Shown piece by piece: positions 44,573-53,254 of a stretch of DNA of 64,000 bases. Within the stretch, counting starts at the first letter, position 1, and each line of letters starts with the position of its first letter. The position numbers and the translations under genes are program-made. The DNA comes from Mycoplasmopsis meleagridis (GTDB lineage: Bacteria > Bacillota_I > Bacilli_A > Mycoplasmatales > Metamycoplasmataceae), in assembly GCF_900660695.1 (NCBI RefSeq), contig NZ_LR215042.1, forward strand, positions 496,001 to 560,000, given 5' to 3'. Under the pieces are notes generated by a model. It was not told where the DNA came from, did not search any database, and worked only from the letters and a program-made list of their open reading frames with translations.

Positions 44573-44956
44573 TTGAGATACGAAATCATGTTAATTGTCG
44601 ATCCTAAAGCTGAAGCTTCAATTGGTTTTGAACTTATTGAAGAAGTTTTTGGAAAAGACAATGTTAAAAAGGCTGAAAAGCTCGAAAATACTGATTTAGC
44701 ATACGAAATAAACAAATCTTTAAAAGCTCAATATTTAATTTTTGAAGTTTTAAGCGAAAATAAATTAATTTCTGAATTTATTCGTCGTAGTAATATCAAA
44801 AAACAAATTTGAAGACATCTTGTAATTAATTTAGACAGTGAAAGAGGATTAGGCAAAAAAGCTAAACTTTCGAAAAAAGCATACAAAAATCTACATTCAA
44901 GTAAAGAAAATAAAGACGTTAAAAAAACAATTAAACCTGCTAAAAACGATAACTAA
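44573..44956 (+). CDS. rpsF: Ribosomal protein bS6
   Basis: 127 residues beginning RYEIMLIVDP, the conserved S6 strand, with a Lys-rich C-terminal tail. The start is TTG at 44573: it follows AAGGAGAG at the right spacing and no ATG lies upstream in frame; the next ATG would cut into the first strand. First gene of the S6-SSB-S18 unit. One TGA Trp near residue 80. Confidence 0.93.
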
Positions 44957-44989
44957 TTAATTTGTAATTTATGATGAAGGGGGGTGTTT

Positions 44990-45571
44990 ATGAGTTTCAA
45001 TAAAGTTCTCTTAATAGGAAGAATTAGTAATGAACCAAGAATGTTTGTTACTAGTTCAAATGTTAATTATGTTAGATTTAATATTGCTATTGACAGAAAA
45101 AATACAACAAATAATTTAACTGATTATATTCCTTTAACAGCCTGAAGAGAGAGTGCTTCTTTTATAATGAATAATTTAAAAAAAGGCGACTTAATCTTTA
45201 TCGAAGGTAAATTACAAACTTACTTAAGTAAAGAAAATCAAACCATTTTAGATGTTCAAATAGATAATTTTCAAGCTCTTGAAACTAGAGAACAAAGAGA
45301 ATTAAGAAGAAACAAACGCCCTAGTTATAATCCTTCTTCAGGGATTAATTATTATCAAAATAATTTTTCAGGTAATTTTGGCAATAATTCTCCTAATGAT
45401 GAAGAAAATATAGATAAACCAAATGGATTTATCGATTTAACTGATTTGGGATCTTATTCAAATTACGAAAACAATAAAAAAGCCGCTGAACAAATTAAGA
45501 AAAATAACGATGTTAGTGATTTTTACGTTGATTATGAAGACGAAGATGAAAATAGCATAGAAACATATTAA
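44990..45571 (+). CDS. ssb: Single-stranded DNA-binding protein
   Basis: 193 residues: OB-fold (1-100) with MSFNKVLLIGRISNEPRM and YIPLTAWRESASF, then an Asn/Gly/Asp-rich linker and acidic C-terminus. The canonical DDDIPF-type tip is replaced by YEDEDENSIETY, so the partner-binding tip differs from the bacterial norm. Start behind GGGGGGTG. Confidence 0.93.
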
Positions 45572-45581
45572 TTAGGTAATT

Positions 45582-45866
45582 ATGGTAAAAAGAAATAACA
45601 AAAAAAATGGTTTTATTAAACGTCGTAAATGTGAATTATGTGAAAATGCAATTAACTATGTTGATTACAAAAATGTAGAATTTTTAGCTAAATTTGTTAA
45701 CGGAACTGGCCAAATTAAAGTAAGGGCATTGACTGGAACATGCTCAAAACACCAAAGACAAATTTCAAATTCAATTAAAAGAGCACGTTTTATTGCTCTA
45801 ATGCCATATGCTAAAGACAGAGTTCGTGTTATGAAAAGCCAACAAGCACAACAACGTCAACAATAA
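45582..45866 (+). CDS. rpsR: Ribosomal protein bS18
   Basis: 94 residues: Lys-rich N-terminus, RRKCELCENAINYVDYKN, and the conserved core IKVRALTGTCSKHQRQISNSIKRARFIALMPY. Third gene of the operon. Confidence 0.97.
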   Translation: MVKRNNKKNGFIKRRKCELCENAINYVDYKNVEFLAKFVNGTGQIKVRALTGTCSKHQRQISNSIKRARFIALMPYAKDRVRVMKSQQAQQRQQ

Positions 45867-45896
45867 AAATACACCTTTTTAGGTGTATTTTATTTT
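45866..45896 (+). terminator. rpsR terminator
   Basis: Stem AAAATACACCT / AGGTGTATTTT (45866-45876 with 45881-45891) and T-rich tail, immediately after rpsR. Confidence 0.85.
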
Positions 45897-45903
45897 AAAA
45901 AAA

Positions 45904-45909
45904 TATAAT
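45904..45909 (+). promoter_or_regulatory. -10 box of the Sua5-like gene, six nt before the ATG
   Basis: TATAAT then AAAAAT and the ATG at 45916. Predicted leaderless. Confidence 0.55.
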
Positions 45910-45915
45910 AAAAAT

Positions 45916-46374
45916 ATGAATTTCAAAGAAATATTTATTTGTAATACCGATACTGTCTGTGGCATAGGTGGGCCAGTAAAAAAAGAGACTTTAGAAGTTC
46001 TTTATTTTTTAAAAAAAAGACCTAAAAACAAGAAAATAATGATTCTTGTTGGCTCAATTGAACAAGCCAAACAATTCAAAGAATGAAATATGGAAGCTAC
46101 TAATTGGGCATTAAAATACTGACCAGGAGCATATTCGATCATAGTAAATGGACAAGGTTTTAGAATGCCTAATAATAAAGAACTTTGTGATTTTTTATTA
46201 ACTAATGGACCAATGTATGTTACTAGTGCCAATATTTCTGGAAAAGAACCTATTCAAATCGAAGATGCAAAAAAAATATTTCCTCAAATTAAAAATATTT
46301 ACAAATTTAAAGGAAATATAACCAATAAAGCAAGCGAAATATTTGACATAAAAAATAATAAATGAATTAGATAA
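45916..46374 (+). CDS. Sua5/YciO/YrdC-family protein (short TsaC)
   Basis: Probable threonylcarbamoyl-AMP synthase for the t6A37 tRNA modification. 152 residues, against about 190 or more in TsaC/YrdC. Seen: FICNTDTVCGIGGPV (equivalent of the usual TDTVYGLG), KKRPKNKKIMILV, KYWPGAYSII, and TSANISGKEP. Several strands are shortened, so activity is probable but unproven. Start 45916 is preferred over an ATG at 45883 that lies inside the rpsR terminator. Three TGA Trp codons. Confidence 0.8.
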
Positions 46375-46376
46375 AT

Positions 46377-47516
46377 TTAAAGTTCAATTTTAATTACTTC
46401 AATTAAAGATTTTAAAAGTTCATCTTCTAATTGCTCTAGAAGATTTAATTCTTTTTCTAATTTTAGAACTTCTTCTATTTTTGGCTTAGTGACAGGAGAT
46501 TTGGGAGCAAAAAGTTCGCAAGTTTCATTAGCTTTCTGAATTGATAATTCATATGTACCAATATTTTTGGCAAGATCAATTGTTTCTATTTTGTCATTAG
46601 TTAATAAGGGTCTAAAAATAACTAGATTTGAAGAAGAAGCAATTGTTTGAATTGATTCTAATGTTTGTGAAGCTACTTGTCCTAAATTTTCACCATTTGA
46701 AAGAACTTTTATATTAAGTTTATTAGCTAATTTATTGGCAATTCTATAAAAACTTCTTCTCATTAAATTAATTTTATAAGCTTGATTAGATACTAAAGAA
46801 ATATAGTTCATTAATTTTGCATAATTAGCTAAATATAAAGTGCTTTGTCCTTGATAATTATTTAGAATTTTTAATATGCTATTTAATTTATCAATTGTTT
46901 TTTGATCAGTTTGTGGCGGAGAAATAAAAGATAGATAAACTATTTCTAAGCCTCTTTTCATTAATTTATACGCTGCAACAGGAGAATCAATTCCACCACT
47001 CATTAAATGTAAAACTCTCCCTGAAATGCCAGTTGGTAAGCCGCCACTAGCTTTTATTTCCTTAGTAAAAACATATGCAAAATCTTTTCTTATTTCTATA
47101 TTTATAGTCAAATCAGGAGAATTTAAATCAACTTTTAAATGCGGAAAATTAGCTAATAAAATTGCGCCTAATTTCTGATTTATTTCATTTGACGTTAAAA
47201 AATAGTTTTTATCTGCTCTTCTTGCGTTAATTTTAAAAGTTTTTATTTTTTCATTTATCAATGTTTTTGCAATATTAACTAAATTATCAAATTCTTTACT
47301 AGTTTCAACAACAGGAGAATAGGATTGAATACCAAAAATATACTTTAACTTTTCTAAATTATTTTCAGAATAAGGAATAAACATTCTGTCAAATTGTTTT
47401 ATAACTATAACTTTAAGAATATTTTTTATATTATGAGCCAATTTTTTAGTAAAGTCATCCCGATTTTTGTGTTTCAAAGTAAGTTCGCCATATCTAATTA
47501 AAATTTTGTTATACAC
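46377..47516 (-). CDS. thiI: tRNA 4-thiouridine synthetase
   Basis: Makes s4U8 in tRNA with ATP and sulfur from a cysteine desulfurase. 379 residues: ferredoxin-like and THUMP domains (about 1-165), then the PP-loop in LHLMSGGIDSPVAAYKLMKRG, and NETCELFAPKSPVTKP near the end. No C-terminal rhodanese domain, as in Gram-positives. Starts 3 nt after the EzrA-like gene. Confidence 0.94.
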   Translation of the reverse strand: MYNKILIRYGELTLKHKNRDDFTKKLAHNIKNILKVIVIKQFDRMFIPYSENNLEKLKYIFGIQSYSPVVETSKEFDNLVNIAKTLINEKIKTFKINARRADKNYFLTSNEINQKLGAILLANFPHLKVDLNSPDLTINIEIRKDFAYVFTKEIKASGGLPTGISGRVLHLMSGGIDSPVAAYKLMKRGLEIVYLSFISPPQTDQKTIDKLNSILKILNNYQGQSTLYLANYAKLMNYISLVSNQAYKINLMRRSFYRIANKLANKLNIKVLSNGENLGQVASQTLESIQTIASSSNLVIFRPLLTNDKIETIDLAKNIGTYELSIQKANETCELFAPKSPVTKPKIEEVLKLEKELNLLEQLEDELLKSLIEVIKIEL

Positions 47517-47518
47517 TT

Positions 47519-49063
47519 TTATCTCCTCTTAATGAACTTTACTAAAGAATTAAAAGCAAAATCATACTTTTTAGTAGCTATGTTTTTATCAATTACATCT
47601 TTAATAATTATAAATTTATCGTTATTTACATATTCAAAAACATATTTATCATAAATACTTTTAATCATATTAACATATAAATAGTCTTTAAAAATTTTGC
47701 TAAATAAATGTATTAAGTTATCAAGAAAAATATTTTTATCATAAGCATCATTATTTTTATTTTTTATTTCATTTTGAACTGAAATAAGCAAATTGAAATT
47801 GGCATTATTATTTTCAATTAAATGATAGTTATCTTGCATTCACAAAATTATGTTGTTATAAATAAAATCTATATTTTTCTTATTTTCTAAAACAATTTTT
47901 TCCGCAAAAGAATTAGCAATATACTTATTTGTATTATCAATAATATTGCGTATATCGTTAAATGATTTTTTAAGACTATATGCATCATCTAAATTTATAT
48001 GTTTTTGTCTATAAATAAGGCTTATATGATTATAAACAGAAGTTAGTAAAGAATATAAATCATTAAATTGTTCTTCAGTTAAAAATTGTCTTATCTTAGT
48101 AAATTTCTGAATTTTTTCTTCTATGTTAGATAGTAATTTTATTTGCATCTTTCAATAATTTATATACTTTTCTTCTACATAAAGCTTATATTCAATTGAA
48201 TATATTCCATTTAAAATGTCTTTGATTACTTTAATTGTTCTATTATGATTTTCTTGAACTCAAAGATTTTTTAAACTAATTATTTGACTTTCTAAATAGT
48301 TTATTTTATGCATGCTTATATTTAATTGTTTAAGATTGTTTAATTTTTGATCAAGCAAAGTTGTAATGGTATATTCCATCTTTTTAAGCTTATCTACTTT
48401 TTCACAAAAAAGATTGATTCTTTTTTCGTTTTCACTTATTAAAATAGCAACATTAGAAATATTTTTTTCAATCTTATCATTTTCAATTTGGTTAGTTAAA
48501 TTAAATAATTTATTTAATTGATTAAAGCAATATTCATAGGAATTAATTAACTTTTTTTTGTTAGATGTTAAATATTCTCTCAAAAGATTCAATGCGCTAA
48601 AAGATACATTAGCAACATTTTCTATAGTGTTTCAATATTTATTTATTTCACCTGTAACATCTTTGTAATCAATATTAATTTCTTCATAATTTTCATGATA
48701 ATTTCTAATTTTGTTTTTTTCTTTTAAAAGACTAAATATTTTCTTTTTATTAATTAAATCAAGAACAAAAAACTTATACTCATCAAAATCATCTTTTAGT
48801 TCATTTATTTTGTTATTAATTTCAAATAATTTTTGTAAATTATCGAAATAAATTGTTTGCTTTAAATTCAATTTTTTTAATCTTTTTAAAGTAGAGTTAT
48901 ACTCATTTTTTGCATTCATGAAACAATTATTTAATGTTTCAATTTCTTTATCAAAATAAGATAATTTTGCATTTCTTCAAAAGATTATAAATAATCCTAA
49001 AGCAACTATAAATATGAAGAATACAGCAAAAATAATAAGAAAATATTTAACAGTTAAACTCAT
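47519..49063 (-). CDS. EzrA-like membrane-anchored coiled-coil protein
   Basis: 514 residues: one N-terminal helix (about 5-28), then a mostly alpha-helical Lys/Asn/Glu-rich cytoplasmic region of spectrin-like coiled coils. Sequence is poorly conserved and no signature is diagnostic. Support for EzrA, a negative regulator of FtsZ ring formation, comes from topology and from order: in Bacillus ezrA is followed by a desulfurase gene and thiI, and here thiI follows directly. TGA Trp codons at 48630, 48257, 48167 and 47838. Confidence 0.5.
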
Positions 49064-49069
49064 AAAAGA

Positions 49070-49075
49070 ATTATA
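49070..49075 (-). promoter_or_regulatory. -10 box of the EzrA-like gene, six nt before the ATG
   Basis: TATAAT on the minus strand, then TCTTTT and the ATG at 49063. Predicted leaderless. Confidence 0.6.
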
Positions 49076-49093
49076 TTAATTAATTTAAAAATA

Positions 49094-49119
49094 ATAAAAA
49101 TTCTCGGATGAGAATTTTT
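49094..49119 (-). terminator. rpmG terminator
   Basis: Stem AAAAATTCTC / GAGAATTTTT (49096-49105 with 49110-49119) followed by U-rich RNA on the minus strand; it includes the rpmG stop codon. Confidence 0.8.
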
Positions 49120-49270
49120 ATTTCTTTTCTTTATGAGAAGTTTGTTTTCTACAATTGTTGCAGAATTTTGAAATTTCGATTTTTTCAGGATTATTTTTCT
49201 TGTTTTTCTTGCTGATGTAATTTTCATGTTTACATTCAGTACATGCAAGTATAAGCCCTTCTCTTGGCAT
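49118..49270 (-). CDS. rpmG: Ribosomal protein bL33 (zinc-ribbon form)
   Basis: 50 residues, too short for most gene-finders' cut-offs. Opens [13 protein letters not shown] and has a second pair in CNNC, giving the four-Cys zinc ribbon of C+ L33. [21 protein letters not shown] is typical. Strong AGGAGG site and its own TATAAT at 49307-49312. Confidence 0.92.
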   Translation of the reverse strand: MPREGLILACTECKHENYISKKNKKNNPEKIEISKFCNNCRKQTSHKEKK

Positions 49271-49306
49271 TTTGCCTCCTATATGTCATTCCAAAAATTA
49301 AAAGTA

Positions 49307-49312
49307 ATTATA
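49307..49312 (-). promoter_or_regulatory. -10 box of rpmG
   Basis: TATAAT on the minus strand, 36 nt upstream of the rpmG ATG, in the gap after ylxM. Confidence 0.55.
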
Positions 49313-49328
49313 TAAAATTTCTATTTTA

Positions 49329-49556
49329 TTAGGTTATTTTGCTTGCTATTTTTTTTAAATTAATAATTGCTTTTTTAACACTATCATAAGCTGCACTACG
49401 CGTTGTAGCAGTAATATTAGCTATTTCTTGATAAGATAAATTTTCATAAAAATATAAATAAAAAGCCTGTTTTTGAGTTTGGGTTAAAAATTCTTTATAC
49501 TCTTCAAATAGATCTATTAAATAATCTATTTCATCAATATCATTAATTTTGTTCAT
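49329..49556 (-). CDS. YlxM-like SRP-associated HTH protein
   Basis: 75 residues with a sigma-70 region-4-like helix-turn-helix: LSYQEIANITATTRSAAYDSVKKA. YlxM genes sit in SRP operons and the protein modulates Ffh/FtsY. Its start overlaps the end of ftsY by 14 nt, which matches that context. Shorter than the usual 110 residues. Confidence 0.85.
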   Translation of the reverse strand: MNKINDIDEIDYLIDLFEEYKEFLTQTQKQAFYLYFYENLSYQEIANITATTRSAAYDSVKKAIINLKKIASKIT

Positions 49557-50595
49557 CTGTAATTAAATCTCTAGTCATTGCATATATAAATTTATCTAAG
49601 TCAAATTCTTCTAAATCATCTAATCCTTCGCCTAAACCGATATATTTAACATTTAAATCAAATTCGTCTTTAATAGATAAAATAATTCCTCCTTTAGAAG
49701 TACCATCCATTTTGGTAAGAATAATTCCACTTAAATAGGTTATTTCATTAAACGATTTGGCCTGCGAAATACCATTTTGACCAGTGGTTGCATCTAAAAC
49801 CAATAAGCATTCGTGTGGTGCGTCATTTTGAAATTTTTTTATAACTTGATAAATTTTTTCTAGTTCTTTCATTAAATTAATCTTATTTTGTAATCTACCA
49901 GCAGTGTCGATTAACAAAATATCATAATTTTCTTTTTTTGCTTTTTCTAAAGCGCTATAAATAACAGAAGCAGGATCAGCATTTTCTTTAGCAGACTTTA
50001 CTATATCTGCACCTACTCTATTCGCTCATATTTCTAATTGATTTACTGCGCCAGCTCTAAAAGTATCACCAGCTGCAATTAGAACTTTTTTGCCTTCTTT
50101 AACGTATTTATGGGCTATTTTAGCAATTGACGTAGTTTTTCCACTTCCATTAACTCCAATAAAAATGAAGACATTTAATCTATTATCTTGATAATTTAAC
50201 GATGTATCAACAATGCTATTATTAGTGTAAATAACAAACATTTGATCTGCTACTAATTCACCTATATCTTTAGGATTAGTCAAATTTCTTTTTCTAACTT
50301 CATTTTTAATATGAGTAATAATTGCATATACCAAAGAAGAATTAATATCACTCATTATCAAAATTTCTTCTAATTCTTCAAAAAAATCTTCATCAATTTG
50401 TTTACTTTTATTTTGTAAATCAAGAATTTTTTGTCCTAAAGAAGATGATTTAGCTAATCCTGTTTTATATTTTTCGAGTTTTTTTGATTCAATTAGTTCT
50501 TTTTCTTCTCTTTGCTTAATTTGCTCTTCTTTTACTTTGACATCTTTTTCTTTATCACCAAATAGTTTATTTTTTAAATATTTAAAAAAACCCAT
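49543..50595 (-). CDS. ftsY: Signal recognition particle receptor FtsY
   Basis: SRP GTPase that docks ribosome-nascent chains to the membrane. 350 residues: charged N-terminus, N domain, and G domain with G1 [27 protein letters not shown]3 [11 protein letters not shown] and G4 [11 protein letters not shown]. Start 50595 (MGFFKYL) is chosen over an ATG four codons earlier because GAGGAG lies directly before it. Confidence 0.96.
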
Positions 50596-50669
50596 AAAAC
50601 TCCTCATTTTAAAGTATATATTAAATACTTTTATCTTATTTTATTAATTTATTTTATGCGCAGATAAGG

Positions 50670-50675
50670 TATAAT
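50670..50675 (+). promoter_or_regulatory. metK -10 box
   Basis: TATAAT about 12 nt upstream of the riboswitch P1 stem and 140 nt before the metK start; -35 not clear. Confidence 0.6.
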
Positions 50676-50686
50676 TTTTTAAATTT

Positions 50687-50810
50687 ATACATTGAGAGTT
50701 GTGGAGCTTAGTTAGCTTTGAAGCATGCCAACCTACTTTATGCAAGGTGGATAACAAGGGTTTTATACCAACATGTATTTCAAAAATTTATGCCTCCTGC
50801 TCATGGAGGC
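50687..50810 (+). promoter_or_regulatory. SAM-I-family (S-box-like) riboswitch controlling metK
   Basis: Structured leader of the SAM synthetase gene. Landmarks in SAM-I order: P1 ATACAT / ATGTAT (50687-50692 with 50773-50778), GAGAG then GTGGAG, TTTGAAGC, GCCAACC, P3 ACCT / AGGT (50731-50734 with 50745-50748), GGATAAC, and a P4-like GGGTTTTATACC. The consensus it tracks is AGAG..GGUGGAG..GAAACC..GGCAACC..GGUGC. Downstream, GCCTCC / GGAGGC (50792-50797 with 50805-50810) hides the GGAGG ribosome site five nt before the ATG, so control is probably translational. Several consensus positions deviate, so class (SAM-I or a variant) is uncertain. Confidence 0.75.
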
Positions 50811-50814
50811 TTTT

Positions 50815-51969
50815 ATGTTGAAGAAAATTCTTTTTACAAGTGAATCAGTAGGAAAAGGTCACCCTGATAAAATTTGCGATCAAATTTCAGATGCAATTTT
50901 AGATGGTTATTTAAAAGTAGATAAAAATGCGCATGTTGCTATTGAATCAATGATAAGCGCTAATTTACTCATTATTACAGGCGAAGTTAGCTCAAAAAAA
51001 CACATAGAAATTCTTCCTATCGTAGAAAAAATAATTTTTAGCTTAGGCTTAAGTGAATGATATAGTAAAGTTCAAAAAATTATTAACATTAACGAACAAA
51101 GCCCAGATATTAAACAAGGTGTTATATTAAATGATAATGAAATAGGGGCAGGAGATCAAGGAATAATTTTTGGTTTTGCTACTAATGAAACTGAAACTTT
51201 TATGCCTCTGGCTATTAGTATTTCTCATGATTTAGTTAAAAAAGCAGAAGAATTAAGATTGAATCAAAATTCTCCTTTTTCTTCGTGAGCAAAAAGCGAT
51301 ATGAAAAGTCAAGTAACTATAGATTATAGTCATAGCACTCCTATTGTCGACACTATTTTAATGTCTATTCAACACAACGATAATTATGATAAAAATGCGT
51401 TTAACAAATTTGTTAAAGAAGAAATAATTAAAAATGTTTTGGATAAATATAACTTAAAAATGCCAAAAAAAATCTATATTAACACCACAGGAAAATTTGT
51501 TATAGGCGGACCACAAGGAGATACTGGTTTAACTGGTAGGAAAATTATTGTAGATACTTATGGTGGTGCTGCGAAACATGGTGGAGGTGCTTTTAGCGGT
51601 AAAGATGGCACTAAAGTTGATAGATCAGGCGCTTATGCAGCTAGATGAATTGCCAAAAATATTGTTGCTGCAGGCATAGTTCCTAAAATTGAAATACAAA
51701 TTTCTTATGCCATCGGAATAGCTAAGCCAACATCTATTTTTGTTGATACTTTTGGTTACAAAAACGGAGAAATTGATAATAAAATCATAGATTGCATAAA
51801 ATCAATTTTTGATTTAAGACCAGCTAGTATTATTAAAAATTTAAATTTGAGAAATCCTATTTTCGAACAAACTGCTGCTTTTGGGCATTTTGGAAGAAAT
51901 GATCTTGACTTGCCTTGAGAAAAATTAAATAAAATTAACGAGATTAAAAAATTTTTTAATACAAATTAA
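50815..51969 (+). CDS. metK: S-adenosylmethionine synthase
   Basis: Makes SAM from methionine and ATP. 384 residues. Seen: [39 protein letters not shown], the [22 protein letters not shown]/methionine loop, and [22 protein letters not shown]. Start 50815 fits the conserved N-terminus and the GGAGG site; two earlier in-frame ATGs (50773, 50803) lie in the riboswitch and its hairpin. Confidence 0.97.
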
Positions 51970-52017
51970 TTCTCTCTTCGATTTATAAAAGACATCAGCG
52001 CAGTAAATGTAATATCG

Positions 52018-52039
52018 ATTTTATTTGTACAAATAAAAT
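52018..52039 (+). terminator. weak palindromic terminator after metK
   Basis: Perfect palindrome ATTTTATTTGT / ACAAATAAAAT followed by TTTATAT, about 50 nt past the metK stop and before the efp promoter. Confidence 0.4.
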
Positions 52040-52059
52040 TTTATATATTAAAATATTTC

Positions 52060-52065
52060 TATAAT
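52060..52065 (+). promoter_or_regulatory. efp -10 box
   Basis: TATAAT 23 nt before the efp ATG; an AAAGGAG site lies between. Confidence 0.55.
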
Positions 52066-52088
52066 TAATAGTATGCAAAGGAGAAAAC

Positions 52089-52658
52089 ATGGATGTAATT
52101 AATGTTAATTCTTTTAAACCAGGCATAACTTTTGAAGATGGTTGCGAAATTTTTGTTGTTTTAGATGCTCAACATTCAAAACAAGGAAGAGGACAAGCTA
52201 ACGTTAAAGCAAAAGTTAAAAATTTAAGAACAGGCAGCATAACTATTAAATCATATACTGGTGGCGATAAGGTAAATAAAGCTCACATTGACAAGAGACC
52301 TATGAATTTTCTTTATTCTGATGGAGAAAATATTATTTTAATGGATAATGAAACTTATGAACAAATTGAAATTCCTGTTAAAAATGTTGAATGAGAATTA
52401 AACTTTTTAAAAGAAGGTTCAATTGTAAAAATTAGAAAATATAACGAAGAAGTTCTAGATATTGAATTAGATGCTAACGTTACTTTACAAGTAGTTAGCG
52501 CTCCAGATGCAGTTAAAGGAAATACAACAACTAATCCACAAAAAAAAGTTCAATTGGAAACTGGTTTTGAAGTAGAAACACCAATGTTTATAAAAGATAA
52601 TGATTTTATCATTGTGTCCACTGAAACAGGCAAATATGTTGGTAAAGGTAACAAATAA
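52089..52658 (+). CDS. efp: Translation elongation factor P
   Basis: Relieves stalling at polyproline. 189 residues, three KOW/OB domains: NVNSFKPGITFEDG, FLYSDGENIILMDNETYEQ, and C-terminal VQLETGFEVETPMFIKDND. The tip loop reads HSKQGRGQA, so the residue at the modified position (Lys34 in E. coli) is Arg34. That is the residue rhamnosylated by EarP elsewhere, but mycoplasmas are not known to have EarP, so it may work unmodified. Followed 2 nt later by the Asp23-like gene. Confidence 0.95.
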
Positions 52659-52660
52659 TA

Positions 52661-52963
52661 ATGAATTACGTTACTGTTAATTACTCAGTTAATCAATCAT
52701 ATTCCATTTCTAAATATACTTTTGTTCAATTAGTCAATAATTGTATTAATGACACATCATTTATCAAATTATCATCTGAACCTAAAATAGTATTAATCAA
52801 GAAGAAAAATAATGTTGGCTTTATTATTAATATAGAGATTAAAAAAGGAAAAAATATTTCTACAGTGATTAATAATTTTATTAATGAATTAGAAATGCGT
52901 TTTTTGTCTCTTTTAGATTTAAAACCTGCTTCAATTAAAATCTGTTTCAACGGAACGTATTAA
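52661..52963 (+). CDS. Asp23/YloU-like small protein (MMB_0454 type)
   Basis: 100 residues. Beta-alpha pattern with the conserved closing region LLDLKPASIKICFNG resembling the Asp23/YloU (DUF322) family. Immediately downstream of efp, so cotranscribed. No function assigned; family members are envelope-associated or cell-division-linked in Gram-positives. Confidence 0.6.
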   Translation: MNYVTVNYSVNQSYSISKYTFVQLVNNCINDTSFIKLSSEPKIVLIKKKNNVGFIINIEIKKGKNISTVINNFINELEMRFLSLLDLKPASIKICFNGTY

Positions 52964-52990
52964 AAAGTTTAAAATCAGCAAACTTTTTTT
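52962..52990 (+). terminator. terminator after the Asp23-like gene
   Basis: Stem AAAAAGTTT / AAACTTTTT (52962-52970 with 52980-52988) and T-run. Confidence 0.8.
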
Positions 52991-53005
52991 ATTTTTTCTT
53001 TTGTT

Positions 53006-53011
53006 TATAAT
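53006..53011 (+). promoter_or_regulatory. -10 box of tRNA-Trp(CCA)
   Basis: TATAAT 10 nt before the first base of the tRNA. Confidence 0.6.
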
Positions 53012-53021
53012 AGATAAAAAC

Positions 53022-53095
53022 GGGGGTTTAGTATAATGGCATTACTGCGGTCTCCAAAACCGTTTATAAGGGTTCGAATCCTTTAACCCCTGCCA
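53022..53095 (+). tRNA. tRNA-Trp (CCA)
   Basis: Anticodon loop CTCCAAA (anticodon CCA, reads UGG). Acceptor GGGGGTT / AACCCCT with a G1-U72 wobble, T-loop TTCGAAT, encoded CCA. Second Trp tRNA besides the UCA form at 39184. Confidence 0.96.
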
Positions 53096-53254
53096 TTTTT
53101 TATTTACTTCATATTAACCAATAAAATAAAAAATACTGCTACTTATTTGCAGAAAAAACAAATAAAATTTGTTTGATAGTAGGAACAGTTACTATAAATT
53201 AGATAATTAAGATTAACTTATATAATTAATATGACAAGATAGAAGGAGAAATCA

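Noticed and set aside
44386..44715. Longer reading frame upstream of topA
   Set aside because: It runs antisense through rpsF and its leader; TopA homology begins exactly at MSDKLVIVESP (44385).
50687..50780. metK leader as the 4.5S (SRP) RNA gene, because ftsY is adjacent
   Set aside because: It lacks the conserved GGAA-type tetraloop and the symmetric/asymmetric loops of the SRP domain; the SAM-I landmarks fit better in order and spacing.
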